Of a stretch of DNA of 64,000 bases, positions 32,782 through 41,588 are shown piece after piece; position 1 is the stretch's first letter, and each line of letters starts with the position of its first letter. The notes beneath the pieces are model-generated. The model was not told the origin of the DNA. It did no database searches and saw only the letters and a program-made list of their open reading frames with translations. The translations under genes were made by a program, and so were the position numbers. The stretch is from Amycolatopsis tolypomycina (lineage in GTDB: Bacteria; Actinomycetota; Actinomycetes; Mycobacteriales; Pseudonocardiaceae), in contig NZ_FNSO01000004.1 in the NCBI RefSeq assembly GCF_900105945.1, forward strand, positions 6,638,001 to 6,702,000, written 5' to 3'.

Positions 32782-33884
32782 CGGACCAGCCGGAAGAACG
32801 TCCGCACCTCGTCGGCGAACAGTTCGGGTTGCTCGTACGCCGCGAAGTGGCCGCCGCGTGGCAGCTCGTTCCAGTGCCGGATGTCGGGGTAGCGCTTCTC
32901 CGCCCACCGGCGTGACGGGCGCGGCATCTCCTTCGGGAAGATCGAACAGCCCACCGGGACGTCGACCGTGTCCTCCGTCGCTTCGGAGAACCACTTCTGG
33001 ACCTTGCGGATGCTCTCCCAGTACAGCCGCGCCGAGGACGCCGCCGTGCCGGTGAGCCAGTACAGCGTGACGTCGTCCAGCAGCTCGTCGCGGGTGAACG
33101 GGAAGCCGTCGGACCAGGCGTGGAACTTCTCCACCAGCCAGCCGCAGAGCCCGGCCGGGGAGTCGAGCAGGCTGTAGCCGATCGTCTGCGGCCGGGTCGA
33201 CTGCAGCACCGAATACCCGTCCTCCCAGCGCTGCGCGTGCTCCAACGCCTCCAGCGCGGCCCGCTCGGACGGCGTCAGGTCGCCGAACGTCGCCGGGTCC
33301 GGCGCAGCGATCGGCGGGTTCAGGTGGATGCCCGCCAGGTGCGCCGCGTCCTGCTGGGCCAGCGACGTCGTGATCGACGTTCCCCAGTCGCCGCCCTGCG
33401 CGCCGTAGCGCGCGTACCCCAGGCGGGCCATCAGTTCCGCCCACGCGGCCGCGATCCGCTCGATGCCCCAGCCCGGCGCCGATGGCTTGTCGCTGAAGCC
33501 GTAGCCCGGCAGCGACGGGATGACCAGGTGGAACTCCGCGGACAGCGGCTCGATCACCTTGCCGAACTCGAGGAACGAGCCGGGCCAGCCGTGCGTGAGG
33601 ATCAGCGGCAGCGCGGCCGGATCCGGCGCGCGCACGTGCAGGAAGTGGATGCCCAGCCCGTCGATTTCGGTGCGGTACTGCGGAAACCGGTTGAAGCGGG
33701 CCTCCACCCGGCGCCAGTCGTAGTCCGTCGCCCAGTATTCGCACAGCGGACGCAGGTACGCCAGCGGCGTGCCCTGGCTCCAGTCGTCCACCGGCTCGGC
33801 TTCGGGCCAGCGCGTCTGCCGCAGCCGCGTGCGCAGGTCGTCGAGGTCGGCTTCGGGGACCTCGATCCGGAACGGGGTGATCAC
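32778..33884 (-). CDS. Epoxide hydrolase (EHN-type, alpha/beta hydrolase)
   Basis: A 368-residue enzyme with the N-terminal epoxide hydrolase cap (FRIEVPEADLDDLRTRLRQTRWP) followed by the alpha/beta core. HGWPGS is the oxyanion motif, GAQGGDWGTS holds the nucleophilic Asp, and GGHFAAYEQPE contains the catalytic His. It would hydrolyse an epoxide to a diol in the cytoplasm. The GTG at 33882-33884 overlaps the stop of the upstream reductase as GTGA, so the two are one unit. The 3' end overlaps the TetR remnant by four bases. Confidence 0.88.
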   Translation of the reverse strand: MITPFRIEVPEADLDDLRTRLRQTRWPEAEPVDDWSQGTPLAYLRPLCEYWATDYDWRRVEARFNRFPQYRTEIDGLGIHFLHVRAPDPAALPLILTHGWPGSFLEFGKVIEPLSAEFHLVIPSLPGYGFSDKPSAPGWGIERIAAAWAELMARLGYARYGAQGGDWGTSITTSLAQQDAAHLAGIHLNPPIAAPDPATFGDLTPSERAALEALEHAQRWEDGYSVLQSTRPQTIGYSLLDSPAGLCGWLVEKFHAWSDGFPFTRDELLDDVTLYWLTGTAASSARLYWESIRKVQKWFSEATEDTVDVPVGCSIFPKEMPRPSRRWAEKRYPDIRHWNELPRGGHFAAYEQPELFADEVRTFFRLVR

Positions 33885-34426
33885 GCCGGCACGTAGATCA
33901 GCCGGACGACGCCGTTGCCGAACGTCGCGGACTTCTTCAGCTCCAGCGGGAACGACGGCCCTTCTTCGGGGAACAGCCGTTTTCCCCGGCCCACGACGAC
34001 CGGGTACAGCAGCAGGTTGAGCTCGTCGACCAGCCCTTCGGCGAGCAGCCACCGCACGGTCGTCGGGCTGCCGCTGGTCATGATGTCCCCGCCCGGCCCG
34101 GCCTTCAGCGTCCGGACCGCCTCGGCCGGGTCGCCGGTGAGCAACGTCGAGTTGTTCCAGCCGACTTCGGACAAAGTCGACGAAAGCACGTATTTGCGCA
34201 CGCTGTTCATGAATTCGGCGCCTTCGTCGTCCTCGACGGTCCGGCCGGGCCACGCCTCGGCGAACCCTTCGTAGGTGACGCGCCCGAGCAGCATCGCGTC
34301 GGCGGCAGCCAGCCCGCTGCCGACCGCCTGGCCGATTTCGTCGCTCCAGTACCGCAACGACCACTTGTCCGGCGCTTCGACCACGCCGTCCAGCGAGATG
34401 AACAGGTTCGAAACGATCTTGCGCAT
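33881..34426 (-). CDS. Dihydrofolate reductase/RibD-family protein
   Basis: A 181-residue protein of the RibD C-terminal/DHFR-like fold: MRKIVSNLFISLDGVVEAPDKW at the start, MLLGRVTYEGFAEAWP and GDIMTSGSPTTVRWLLAEGLVDE in the core. It is a stand-alone NADPH-type reductase of unknown substrate, common in actinomycetes. It is distinct from the RibD-like gene at 22262-23002. Its TGA overlaps the GTG of the epoxide hydrolase gene, which suggests coupled expression. Confidence 0.86.
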   Translation of the reverse strand: MRKIVSNLFISLDGVVEAPDKWSLRYWSDEIGQAVGSGLAAADAMLLGRVTYEGFAEAWPGRTVEDDEGAEFMNSVRKYVLSSTLSEVGWNNSTLLTGDPAEAVRTLKAGPGGDIMTSGSPTTVRWLLAEGLVDELNLLLYPVVVGRGKRLFPEEGPSFPLELKKSATFGNGVVRLIYVPA

Positions 34427-34470
34427 GGACCCCCCTCGGTGCGGGGTTCCACTATAAACCCGGCGAAGTG

Positions 34471-36774
34471 TCAGGACCGTCCACTCGCGACGGTCTCGCT
34501 GTCCGCCGCCGCCCGGGCCCGTTCCTCCTCCGTCACGGGTTCCAGGCGCGCCGGGACGTCCTTGTGGTGCGGCGTACCGGCGATCGGGTCGCGGTCCAGC
34601 GCGTCGGTCAGGAGGTTGATCCGCGGGCCGCTGACCACCCGGCGGCCGTGGGCGTCCGGGTGGGCCATGCCGTAGCCGTGCGGCAGCGCGAGCTGGCCCG
34701 GCCGCAGCGCGGGGTCGGCCTCGGCGCGGACGACCACCCGGCCCGCCGACGTCACCACGGCCACCCAGTCCCCCGGTGCGGCGCCGATCGACGCCAGCTC
34801 TTCGGGACGCGCGCGCAGGGCGCCGTCCGGATCCGTGCGGCGCCAGCGCGGGTCACGCAGGATCTGGTTCGCGTTGTGCGCCCGCCGTTGCCCGTTGATC
34901 AGCGAAAACGGGTACGCCGGGTCGGTCCGCTCGGCGGCCGGGTCCAGCGCGGCCAGCCAGTCCAGCAGTTCCGGCACGGCCAGCTGGACGCGGTCGCGGC
35001 GCAGGAGGGTCCACACCTCGTCCTGCTCGTGCGCCGAAAACGGCGTCGGGCCGGCCAGGACGCGGTCGAAGAGCTCTTCGCCGAGCCGCGCGCCGGTGGC
35101 GGAGCTGCCCAGCGCGCGCTGCACCGGCACGGTCATCGTCCGCGCCGCGCGGTGGCAGCCCGCCCACAGCGGCGCGATCGACGCGGCGCCGTCGGGCAGC
35201 GACGCGCCCAGCGTGCGGTAGAGCAGCACCGGCAGGATCGCCGCACGCTCCGGCATCGCCTGGACCAGGGCGCCGAGGCCCGCCTGCAGGTCCGTGCGCG
35301 GTCCCGCGGCCAGCTCGGCGAGGACGTCGGACGGCGGCAGCACGCCGAGCGCGTCGAACAGCCGCGCGTAGATCTCGGCTTCGACGAGCGTGCCCGGCAG
35401 CGGGTCCAGCAGCGGCCGCCGCAGCTGGAAGTAGTTCGTCGGCCACTCGAAGGTGAAGAGCGTGAACTCCCACTTCTCGTGCTGGGACGCCGCGGGCAGC
35501 ACGTAGTCGGCCAGCGCGGCCGTCTCGGTGTAGGCGACGTCGACGACCACGGACAGCTCCGCGGCCTCCAGCGCGCGTTCGACGTCCCGCGTCCCGGCGA
35601 AGGTGTTGGCCGGGTTCGACGACTCGACCCAGACCGCGCGGACGCGGTTCGGGTGGTCGGCGAGGATCTCTTCGGCGAGGGTGTTGGCCGGCAGCAGGCC
35701 ACCGATGTACTCGAAGCCGGTGATCTCGGAGCGCTGCCCGGTCGTCGCGCCCCACAGCGGCAGCAGCCACGAGTGCAGGTTGTTCGTGCCGCGCCTGCCG
35801 AAGTGCCCGGTGAGCAGGTACAGCAGCTTCTCGAGGTAGCTGTTGAGCGTCGAGTGCCTGCCCTGCTGGATGCCCAGCTCGACGCGGACGGTCATCGCCT
35901 CGGCCGCGAGGATCAGCTCGACCGCGCGCTCGACGTCCACACGGGACACCTCGGCGTGCGCGATCCATTCGTCAACCGGCACTTTCGCCAGCACGGCGGC
36001 GACCTCGTCGAAGCCTTCGGTGCGTTCGGCGAGGAACCGCTCGTCCGCGCCGCCGCGTTCGAGCAGCAGCGCCAGGATCGCGCCCAGCAGGTACGCGTCG
36101 GTGCCCGGGCGCAGCGAGAGGTGCAGGTCGGCCAGTTCCGCGGTCTCGGTGCGCCGCGGGTCGATCACGATCATCCGGCGGTCCGGGTCGTTCTTGAGCG
36201 TGTTGAGCGCGTGCCGGGCGTTGTTGAAGCCGTGCGCCTGCCAGGGGTTGCAGCCGAGCACGACCAGCAGGTCGCAGTGCTCGACGTCCTCGGCGGTGTG
36301 CACGAGCGTCGAGCCGAACAGGTGCCCGTTGACCCAGAAGTCGCCGGTCTTCTCCTGCGAAAGCGCGTTGAAGTGCCGCGTGGAGTTCATCCACTTCAGC
36401 AGCGACGCGCCGTACGCGCCGCCGGAGTGGTTGCCCTGGCCACCGCCGCCGACGTAGGCGAACGAGCCAGGCCGCCCGGCCGCGGTGTCGGCGTCGCGGA
36501 TCGCGTGCAGCTTCGCGGCGATTTCGGTGAGCGCGGTGTCCCAGCCGATCGGCTCGTGCGTGCCATCGGGTCGGCGGCGCAACGGCGTCGTCAGGCGGTC
36601 TTCGTGGTCGCCGTAGAAGGTCAGGCGCTGGGCCTTCTGGCAGAGGTAGCCGCCGGAGCGGGGGTGCGCCTTGTCGCCGCGGACGCGGGTGATCTTCCGG
36701 CCGTCGAGCTGCACCTCCAGCCCGCAGTTGAGATAGCAGAGGCTGCACGCGGTGCGGTGCCACTCGCCGGTCAT
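34471..36774 (-). CDS. Molybdopterin-dependent oxidoreductase with [4Fe-4S] cluster
   Basis: A 767-residue enzyme of the DMSO reductase/formate dehydrogenase superfamily. The N-terminal cluster motif CSLCYLNC with a fourth Cys in GGYLCQKAQ is complete. MGD-binding segments include GCNPWQAHGFNN, VIDPRRTETAELADLHL and, near the end, PLINGQRRAHNANQ-like sequence (SLINGQRRAHN). I see no obvious Cys or Sec at the metal-ligand region (SQEKTGDFWVNGHLFG). There is no Tat signal, so it should be cytoplasmic. The ATG overlaps the LLM gene's stop as ATGA. Substrate unknown; no dedicated electron-transfer subunit is adjacent. Confidence 0.86.
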   Translation of the reverse strand: MTGEWHRTACSLCYLNCGLEVQLDGRKITRVRGDKAHPRSGGYLCQKAQRLTFYGDHEDRLTTPLRRRPDGTHEPIGWDTALTEIAAKLHAIRDADTAAGRPGSFAYVGGGGQGNHSGGAYGASLLKWMNSTRHFNALSQEKTGDFWVNGHLFGSTLVHTAEDVEHCDLLVVLGCNPWQAHGFNNARHALNTLKNDPDRRMIVIDPRRTETAELADLHLSLRPGTDAYLLGAILALLLERGGADERFLAERTEGFDEVAAVLAKVPVDEWIAHAEVSRVDVERAVELILAAEAMTVRVELGIQQGRHSTLNSYLEKLLYLLTGHFGRRGTNNLHSWLLPLWGATTGQRSEITGFEYIGGLLPANTLAEEILADHPNRVRAVWVESSNPANTFAGTRDVERALEAAELSVVVDVAYTETAALADYVLPAASQHEKWEFTLFTFEWPTNYFQLRRPLLDPLPGTLVEAEIYARLFDALGVLPPSDVLAELAAGPRTDLQAGLGALVQAMPERAAILPVLLYRTLGASLPDGAASIAPLWAGCHRAARTMTVPVQRALGSSATGARLGEELFDRVLAGPTPFSAHEQDEVWTLLRRDRVQLAVPELLDWLAALDPAAERTDPAYPFSLINGQRRAHNANQILRDPRWRRTDPDGALRARPEELASIGAAPGDWVAVVTSAGRVVVRAEADPALRPGQLALPHGYGMAHPDAHGRRVVSGPRINLLTDALDRDPIAGTPHHKDVPARLEPVTEEERARAAADSETVASGRS

Positions 36775-37796
36775 ATCAGCTCCAATGCGCGACCGAGCGT
36801 CGTGAGACGCGCGTCGAGGGTTTCGCCGGCCGGGTAGAGCCGGACGGTGTCGATGCCGGTGTCGCGCCACACGCGCAGGCGGTCGCGCACCATCTCTTCG
36901 GTGCCGATCAGCGTCGTGCCCAGCACCATTTCGTCGGTGACGAGCGCGGCGGCGCCGTCCCGGTCACCGGCCTGCCAGCGCTCGCGGACCTCGGCGGCGA
37001 CGTCCGCCCAGCCCTGGCGGCTGTAGGCGTCGTTGTAGAAGTTCGTGCCGGCCGAGCCCATCCCGCCGAGGCTGAAGGCGAGCTCCTTCTTGCGGCTGCC
37101 GACCAGGGTGCGCAGCTCGTCTTCGTTGTCGGCGAAGGCGACTTCGGCGCCCTGGCAGACGTCGATGTCTTCGCGCTGCCTGCCCGCCTTCGCGAGTCCG
37201 GCGTCGAGGTGGGTGAAGTACGCGTCGGCGCCTTCGGGCACGAAGCTGGTGCCGAGCCAGCCGTCGGCGACCTCGCCGGTGAGCTCCAGGAGCTTCGGCG
37301 ACAGCGTCGCGAGGTAGATCGGGATGTCCGGGTTCGGCGCGGTGGACAGCCGCATCGGGCGGCCCTCGCCGGGCAGCGGGATCTCGAACGCCTTGCCGGA
37401 GAAGGAGATCTTCTCCCCCGCGAACGCCTGGCGGACGATTTCGACGGTCTCGCGCATGCGCGTCAGCGGCTTCGCGAACGGGACGCCGTGCAGGCCTTCG
37501 ATCACCTGCGGCCCGGACGGGCCGAGCCCGAGCGCGAACCGGCCACCGGACAGGTCGGCGAGGGTGAGGGCGGCCTGCGCGATGGCGACCGGCGTGCGCG
37601 TGCCCAGCTGGATGATGCCGGAGCCGAGCCGGATCCGGTCGGTGCGCGCGGCGAGGTAGCCGAGCGCGGACGGCGCGTCCGAGCCCCAGGCTTCGGCCAC
37701 CCAGCAGACGTCGAGGCCGAGTTTCTCCGCCTCGAGCACGAAGTCCAGCGTGGTGCGGGTGTCCTTCGAGAACTCGACGGTCGTCGCGGTCTTCAT
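36771..37796 (-). CDS. LLM-class F420-dependent oxidoreductase
   Basis: A 341-residue luciferase-like flavin/F420 enzyme: KTATTVEFSKDTRTTLDFV, RIRLGSGIIQLGTRTPVAIAQAALTL, GRFALGLGPSGPQVIEG and DGWLGTSFVPEG follow the F420-dependent class closely. It overlaps both neighbours by four bases (SRPBCC upstream, molybdopterin enzyme downstream), so the three proteins are probably made together. It would reduce or oxidise an organic substrate; the operon may handle a xenobiotic or a lipid. Confidence 0.87.
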   Translation of the reverse strand: MKTATTVEFSKDTRTTLDFVLEAEKLGLDVCWVAEAWGSDAPSALGYLAARTDRIRLGSGIIQLGTRTPVAIAQAALTLADLSGGRFALGLGPSGPQVIEGLHGVPFAKPLTRMRETVEIVRQAFAGEKISFSGKAFEIPLPGEGRPMRLSTAPNPDIPIYLATLSPKLLELTGEVADGWLGTSFVPEGADAYFTHLDAGLAKAGRQREDIDVCQGAEVAFADNEDELRTLVGSRKKELAFSLGGMGSAGTNFYNDAYSRQGWADVAAEVRERWQAGDRDGAAALVTDEMVLGTTLIGTEEMVRDRLRVWRDTGIDTVRLYPAGETLDARLTTLGRALELI

Positions 37797-38284
37797 CGCG
37801 CTTCGATCCGGGCCTTGATCACGGCGAGGTTGCCCTGCATCGCCGTCTCGAACTCCCGCATGCGGACGAAGACGATCTTCTCTTCCTTCTCCGGCATCCG
37901 GTCGATGGCGAACGACAGCCCGGACCGGCCCGGCCCCATCCGCATCCACTGGGTCAGGACCGTGCCGCCCCTTTCGGGCTCGAGCGTGAACTTCCAGACG
38001 GCGCTGGGCTCGTCGGGATCCTGCACGGCCCACGCGAACACGCGTGGCGCTTCGCACTCCACCACGTACGAGGTGGTCTCCCACTCGCCGAACGCGTCGT
38101 GCTTGCTGCGGCCGAGGAACTTGCGGCCTTCTTCGCACCACTCGACGAACTGGAGTTCCGGGCTCAGCTCGGGCATCAGCGAGATGTCCGAGACCACCGG
38201 CCAGACGTCCTCGGGCGCGGCGTCGATCCAGGTCCACACCTCGGCCGTCGGCAGGTCGGCGTACCGCGCACCCGTCCACTCCAT
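37793..38284 (-). CDS. SRPBCC-family (START-like) protein
   Basis: A 163-residue protein of the Bet v1/START-like fold: AEVWTWIDAAPEDVWPVVSDISLMPELSPE at the start is characteristic, with the long C-terminal helix ending MQGNLAVIKARIEAR. Such proteins bind hydrophobic ligands or act as polyketide cyclase-like enzymes. The ATG at 38282-38284 is 59 bases downstream of an HxlR regulator gene on the same strand, and the stop overlaps the LLM gene as ATGA. Confidence 0.85.
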   Translation of the reverse strand: MEWTGARYADLPTAEVWTWIDAAPEDVWPVVSDISLMPELSPELQFVEWCEEGRKFLGRSKHDAFGEWETTSYVVECEAPRVFAWAVQDPDEPSAVWKFTLEPERGGTVLTQWMRMGPGRSGLSFAIDRMPEKEEKIVFVRMREFETAMQGNLAVIKARIEAR

Positions 38285-38343
38285 CGTGGTCGCCTTTCTC
38301 CCGTTTGACCACGATAGTTGCGTAGATAGACTGACCCTGTCAA
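38285..38343 (-). promoter_or_regulatory. Promoter/operator region of the SRPBCC-LLM-molybdopterin operon
   Basis: On the minus strand a TTGACA (38338-38343) is a consensus-like -35. Downstream, CTATC occurs twice as a direct repeat within CTATCTACGCAACTATC (about 38313-38329), a possible site for the HxlR regulator encoded just upstream. I could not fix the -10. Confidence 0.4.
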
Positions 38344-38847
38344 TCACTCCTGCCGGGCGAAGCGCTCCTCGACGTCCGGACGCTGCGCCAGCCGCGCCGG
38401 GAAACCGGGACCGCGCCGCATCCGCGTGTCGTCCGGCGTCAGCGGTTCCCGGCAGCCGGCACAGACGATTTCGGCGTGCGTGTCGTGCCCGCAGGCAAGG
38501 TGGTGGACGGTGATCGGCGGGCCGGCTTCGGTGGCCAGCCACTTGTCGCCCCAGCGGGTCATGGCGAGCAGGACCGGGTAGAAGTCGCGGCCCTTTTCGG
38601 TGAGGACGTAGTCGTAGCGCACCGGCTCGGTCTGGTAGGGAACCTTCTCCAGCAACCCCTCGTCGACCAGCCGTTTGAGCCGGTCGGCGAGGGTGTTGCG
38701 CGCAATGCCGAGCGCCTGCTGGAACTCGTCGAAGCGGCGCACACCGTAGAAGGCATCCCGCAGCACCAGCGGCGTCCACCAGTCACCGAGCAGGTCCATG
38801 GTGCGCGCAATAGAGCACGGCCACTGCGCGAACGATGTCCGTTTCAT
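38344..38847 (-). CDS. HxlR-family transcriptional regulator
   Basis: A 167-residue winged-helix regulator: CSIARTMDLLGDWWTPLVLRDAFYGVRRFDEFQQ is the HxlR signature, followed by LADRLKRLVDEGLLEKVPYQ and YVLTEKGRDFYPVLLAM. The C-terminus adds a cysteine pair (LACGHDTHAEIVCAGCREPL) that could bind zinc or sense redox state. Minus-strand TACTCT seven bases before the ATG suggests a leaderless transcript. It precedes the SRPBCC-LLM-molybdopterin operon and probably controls it. Confidence 0.87.
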   Translation of the reverse strand: MKRTSFAQWPCSIARTMDLLGDWWTPLVLRDAFYGVRRFDEFQQALGIARNTLADRLKRLVDEGLLEKVPYQTEPVRYDYVLTEKGRDFYPVLLAMTRWGDKWLATEAGPPITVHHLACGHDTHAEIVCAGCREPLTPDDTRMRRGPGFPARLAQRPDVEERFARQE

Positions 38848-38907
38848 GCGGCCGAGAGTACGCCGTTCCGTCGGAAGACTCAGCAGGTCAGCCTGGACAA
38901 GGCTGGG

Positions 38908-39028
38908 TTGTACACAGTTTGGCCGGGGTGTGGACAACCTGGGCCGCGGCGGGCCTGGCTCCCGATTTTTGTCGGGGCGCCTCGATACGCTGGAAGCGGG
39001 GGCAGCCCCCAGGGAGGGCGGGCCGCGC
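38908..39028 (+). repeat. Dispersed repeat copy 1 with paired DnaA-like boxes
   Basis: A repeat of about 120 bases. Its first part is an inverted pair of DnaA boxes, TTGTACACA (38908-38916, one mismatch) and TGTGGACAA (38929-38937, perfect inverse of TTGTCCACA). It is followed by a CCCGA/TCGGG hairpin and a GGGGGC-A-GCCCCC hairpin. The last 60 bases match the copies at 40113-40177 and 54213-54334 almost base for base. No gene lies within it. Confidence 0.8.
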
Positions 39029-39173
39029 CTTTCCTGGAAGTCGGCGTTTTCTCGCCACACAAAGCCGATGACCGTCGTCTGCCTTGTCCTCGTCGCGTCC
39101 GGCCCAGACCGCCGTCTGTTCAGCCGGAGGTCGGCCCCGCGAGATTCGACCGCGCACCAGCCGGCGAGCTCGG

Positions 39174-39222
39174 TTGCCCACATTCCGGACGGGCTGTGGA
39201 CAACCGGGCCGCCGGCGGGCCT
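39174..39222 (+). repeat. Dispersed repeat copy 2, left half (interrupted by the IS remnant)
   Basis: This 49-base segment matches the first part of copy 1: TTGCCCACA (39174-39182), TGTGGACAA (39195-39203) and GGCGGGCCT at the end. The right half of the same repeat unit resumes at 40113 after the IS982-like sequence, so the element was inserted into the middle of this copy. Confidence 0.75.
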
Positions 39223-40112
39223 AGACGAGTGATGCGTAACTCGGTCAGTGGTCGTAGGCGGTCAGGGACCGGGTGGTGGGTTGGCCGGTGGCGCGGTTGT
39301 GCCAGATGGCGGCGGTGAGGGCCAGGAGGCGTTGGGCGATGCGGACTCCGACGCCTTCGATGGTGCGGCCGCCGTGCTGTTCGAGGTTGAGCTGGCCTTT
39401 GAGGGTGTCGTTGACCGACTCGATGAGCTGGCGGATGGACTTCAGCAGCGGTTCGCCGGGGTGGGGCGGCGGTTGCGGTAGGACGGCCGGATCAGCCGGA
39501 CCCCGCGTTCGGTGAGGTAGTGGTCGAGCTCGCGGGAGACGTAGCCCTTGTCGGCGATGATCAGCAGGCCGGGGCGGCCGGTGAGCAGGTGGGGTTCGTG
39601 GTCGCAGATGGCCATGAGCACCTGCCGCTCGTCGACCTTCGGGTCGGCCAGGGCCCAGGCGATGGGGAGTCCGGCCGGGGTGCAGACCAGATGCAGCCGC
39701 AGTCCCCAGAACCAGCGCGAGTGTGAGCGGCAGAAGCCGTACTTGGCCCACCCGGCCAGCTCCGAACGCTTGACCGTCGGCCGGGATCGGCCGCACTCGA
39801 CCGGGGTGGAGTCGACGATCCAGGTGGTGTCGGTCCACAAGTCCGTGTCCGCCGCCAGCCAGCGCACTACGTGCTTGACCAGCGGTAACGCGGCGCGCAG
39901 GCGGCGGTTGTAGCCGGATTGGCCGGGTAGGTAGCGGAACGCGCCGGGCATCCGGGCGGGCAGGAACCGCAGCCAGCGGGCCTCGGAGGTGAACCCCAGC
40001 AGCGCCTGGGCCACGGCCAGGGTCACCAGCTCGGCGTCGGTCAGCTTCGGTGGTCTACCCGTCCGCCGCCGGCCTGCGAGGTGGTCGTCGATCTTGACGT
40101 AGAGTGCGGTGA
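39223..40112 (-). mobile_element. IS982-family insertion sequence remnant
   Basis: About 890 bases of IS982-type sequence lie between the two halves of repeat copy 2. The transposase lacks its start and is frameshifted, and the upstream end directly abuts the repeat sequence, so the left terminal repeat appears to be lost. I could not identify terminal inverted repeats or a target duplication. Confidence 0.75.
39245..40112 (-). pseudogene. Inactive IS982-family transposase
   Basis: The frame from about 40112 encodes LTALYVKIDDHLAGRRRTGR, then PPKLTDAELVTLAVAQALLG and the DDE core (WIVDSTPVECGRS, LLIIADKGYVSRELD). Near 39470 the frame shifts: the first frame ends at 39442 with ANRC, while LLKSIRQLIESVNDTLKGQL, which carries the catalytic Glu, continues in another frame to the TGA at 39245. 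The usual first eight or so residues and the start codon are missing. Two independent lesions mean the enzyme cannot be made intact. Confidence 0.82.
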
Positions 40113-40177
40113 GATTTCCGTCGGAGCGCCCCGATACGCTGGAAGCGGGGGCAGCCCCCAGGGAGGGCGGGCCGCGC
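40113..40177 (+). repeat. Dispersed repeat copy 2, right half
   Basis: Begins GATTTCCGTCGG directly after the transposase sequence and continues through CGATACGCTGGAAGCGGGGG and the GGGGGC-A-GCCCCC hairpin to GGCCGCGC. It matches copies 1 and 3 in that stretch. It ends 12 bases before the cupin gene's stop. Confidence 0.8.
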
Positions 40178-40189
40178 GCGTTCCCGGCG

Positions 40190-40570
40190 TCAGACGAGGT
40201 GCCCGGTGGTCACCTCGACGTGATCAGGGACGTCATCGTGCACGTCGCCGACCGAGAGCGTCCCCGCCGGCTCGACGAGCAGCACGCTCGCACCCGCCTT
40301 CGACGACGGCTTGTGGGACGTGCCCTTCGGAACCACGAACACCTGTCCGCGGCCGAGCGTGACGACGCGTTCGTCCGGGTCGCGCAGGCCGATCTCGATC
40401 TCGCCGTCCAGGACGAGGAAGAACTCGTCGGTGTGCTCGTGGACGTGCCAGACGTGCTCGCCGTCGAACCGGGCGAGGCGGATGTCGTAGTCGTTGACGC
40501 GGGTGACGATGCGCGGGCTCCAGGCGGCGTCGAAGCTCGCGAGGACTTCGTTGAGGTCGATCGGATTCAT
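40190..40570 (-). CDS. Cupin-domain protein
   Basis: A 126-residue single-cupin protein. The first cupin motif is HVWHVHEHTDEFFLVLDGEIEIG with the His/His/Glu metal ligands, and the second is GRGQVFVVPKGTSHKPSS with the last His. The ATG at 40568-40570 was chosen; an in-frame ATG three codons earlier is possible. It is divergent from a GlxA-type regulator gene 52 bases away, which may control it. Substrate unknown. Confidence 0.86.
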   Translation of the reverse strand: MNPIDLNEVLASFDAAWSPRIVTRVNDYDIRLARFDGEHVWHVHEHTDEFFLVLDGEIEIGLRDPDERVVTLGRGQVFVVPKGTSHKPSSKAGASVLLVEPAGTLSVGDVHDDVPDHVEVTTGHLV

Positions 40571-40622
40571 GCGTCCCATGCTCGACCTGGCGTTTCCCCG
40601 GCGCGAGTGCTAGGAATCGCAC

Positions 40623-41588
40623 ATGCCGCAAGAATTCTCGCACCGGGTGGTCGCGATCGTCACCGAGGAGTCGAACCCGTTCGAGCTGGGCGTGGCGACC
40701 GAGCTGTTCGGCCTCCGCCGCCCCGAACTCGACCGGCCCTGGTACGACTTCACGCTCTGCGCGGCGACGCCCGCGGTCCGGATGAACCTCGGCATGTTCA
40801 CCCTGTCCGACGTCGCCGGCCTCGAGGCGGCCGACGCGGCGGACACGCTGATCGTCCCGGCCCGCCCGAACACGGGCGTCCCGACGGACCCGGCGATCAT
40901 CGCGGCGATCCGCCGGGCCGCCGACCGCGGCGCCCGCCTGGTCAGCTTCTGCACCGGGGCGCTCGCCCTCGCCGAAGCGGGCGTGCTCGACGGCAAGCGC
41001 GCGACCACCCACTGGCAGTGGGCCGCTTCCCTGGCGGCGCGGTTCCCGCGGGTGCACTGGGAACCGGAGGTGCTGTTCATCGACGAGGGCAACGTCCTCA
41101 CGGCGGCGGGCAGCGCGGCCTCGCTCGACCTCGGCCTGCACATCATCCACCGCGACCACGGCGCCGAGGTCGTCAACGCGGTCAGCCGCCGCCTGGTGTT
41201 CACCGGCCACCGCGACGGCGGCCAGCGCCAGTTCATCGCCCGCCCGGTACCGGCGGTCCCGGAGACGTCGCTGGCGCCGGTCCTGGCGTGGGCGTTGGAG
41301 CGCCTGGACCAGCCCCTGACGGTGCCGGACCTGGCCGCACGGGCGGCCACCAGCCCGGCGACGCTGCACCGGAAGTTCCGCGCGGAGCTGGGAACAACAC
41401 CGTTGGCATGGCTGACGACGGAGCGGGTGAGCCTGGCGTGCCGCTTGATCGAGCGCGGCGAGCTGAGGCTGGACCGAGTGGCGGCTTCGAGCGGCTTCGG
41501 AACAGCAGCGAACCTGCGAGCGCAGCTGCGGCGCCACACCGGCCTCAGCCCAAGCGCTTATCGCCGCCGCTTCGGCCCGGCGGCGTGA
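40623..41588 (+). CDS. GlxA-type transcriptional regulator (DJ-1/PfpI plus AraC HTH)
   Basis: A 321-residue regulator. Residues about 1-180 form a DJ-1/PfpI-like domain (VAIVTEESNPFELGVATELFGL, LVSFCTGALALAEAGVLDG, where the Cys sits at the nucleophile elbow). Residues about 215-321 are the AraC-type double helix-turn-helix (LAARAATSPATLHRKFRAEL, RVAASSGFGTAANLRAQLRR). It is divergent from the cupin gene and its TGA overlaps the next gene's ATG. Ligand unknown. Confidence 0.9.
   Translation: MPQEFSHRVVAIVTEESNPFELGVATELFGLRRPELDRPWYDFTLCAATPAVRMNLGMFTLSDVAGLEAADAADTLIVPARPNTGVPTDPAIIAAIRRAADRGARLVSFCTGALALAEAGVLDGKRATTHWQWAASLAARFPRVHWEPEVLFIDEGNVLTAAGSAASLDLGLHIIHRDHGAEVVNAVSRRLVFTGHRDGGQRQFIARPVPAVPETSLAPVLAWALERLDQPLTVPDLAARAATSPATLHRKFRAELGTTPLAWLTTERVSLACRLIERGELRLDRVAASSGFGTAANLRAQLRRHTGLSPSAYRRRFGPAA

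Noticed and set aside
38285..38343. Full sigma-70-type promoter for the SRPBCC operon
   Set aside because: The TTGACA is good, but the nearest TAnnnT lies about 21 bases away, too far for a normal spacer, so only the region and not an exact promoter is called.
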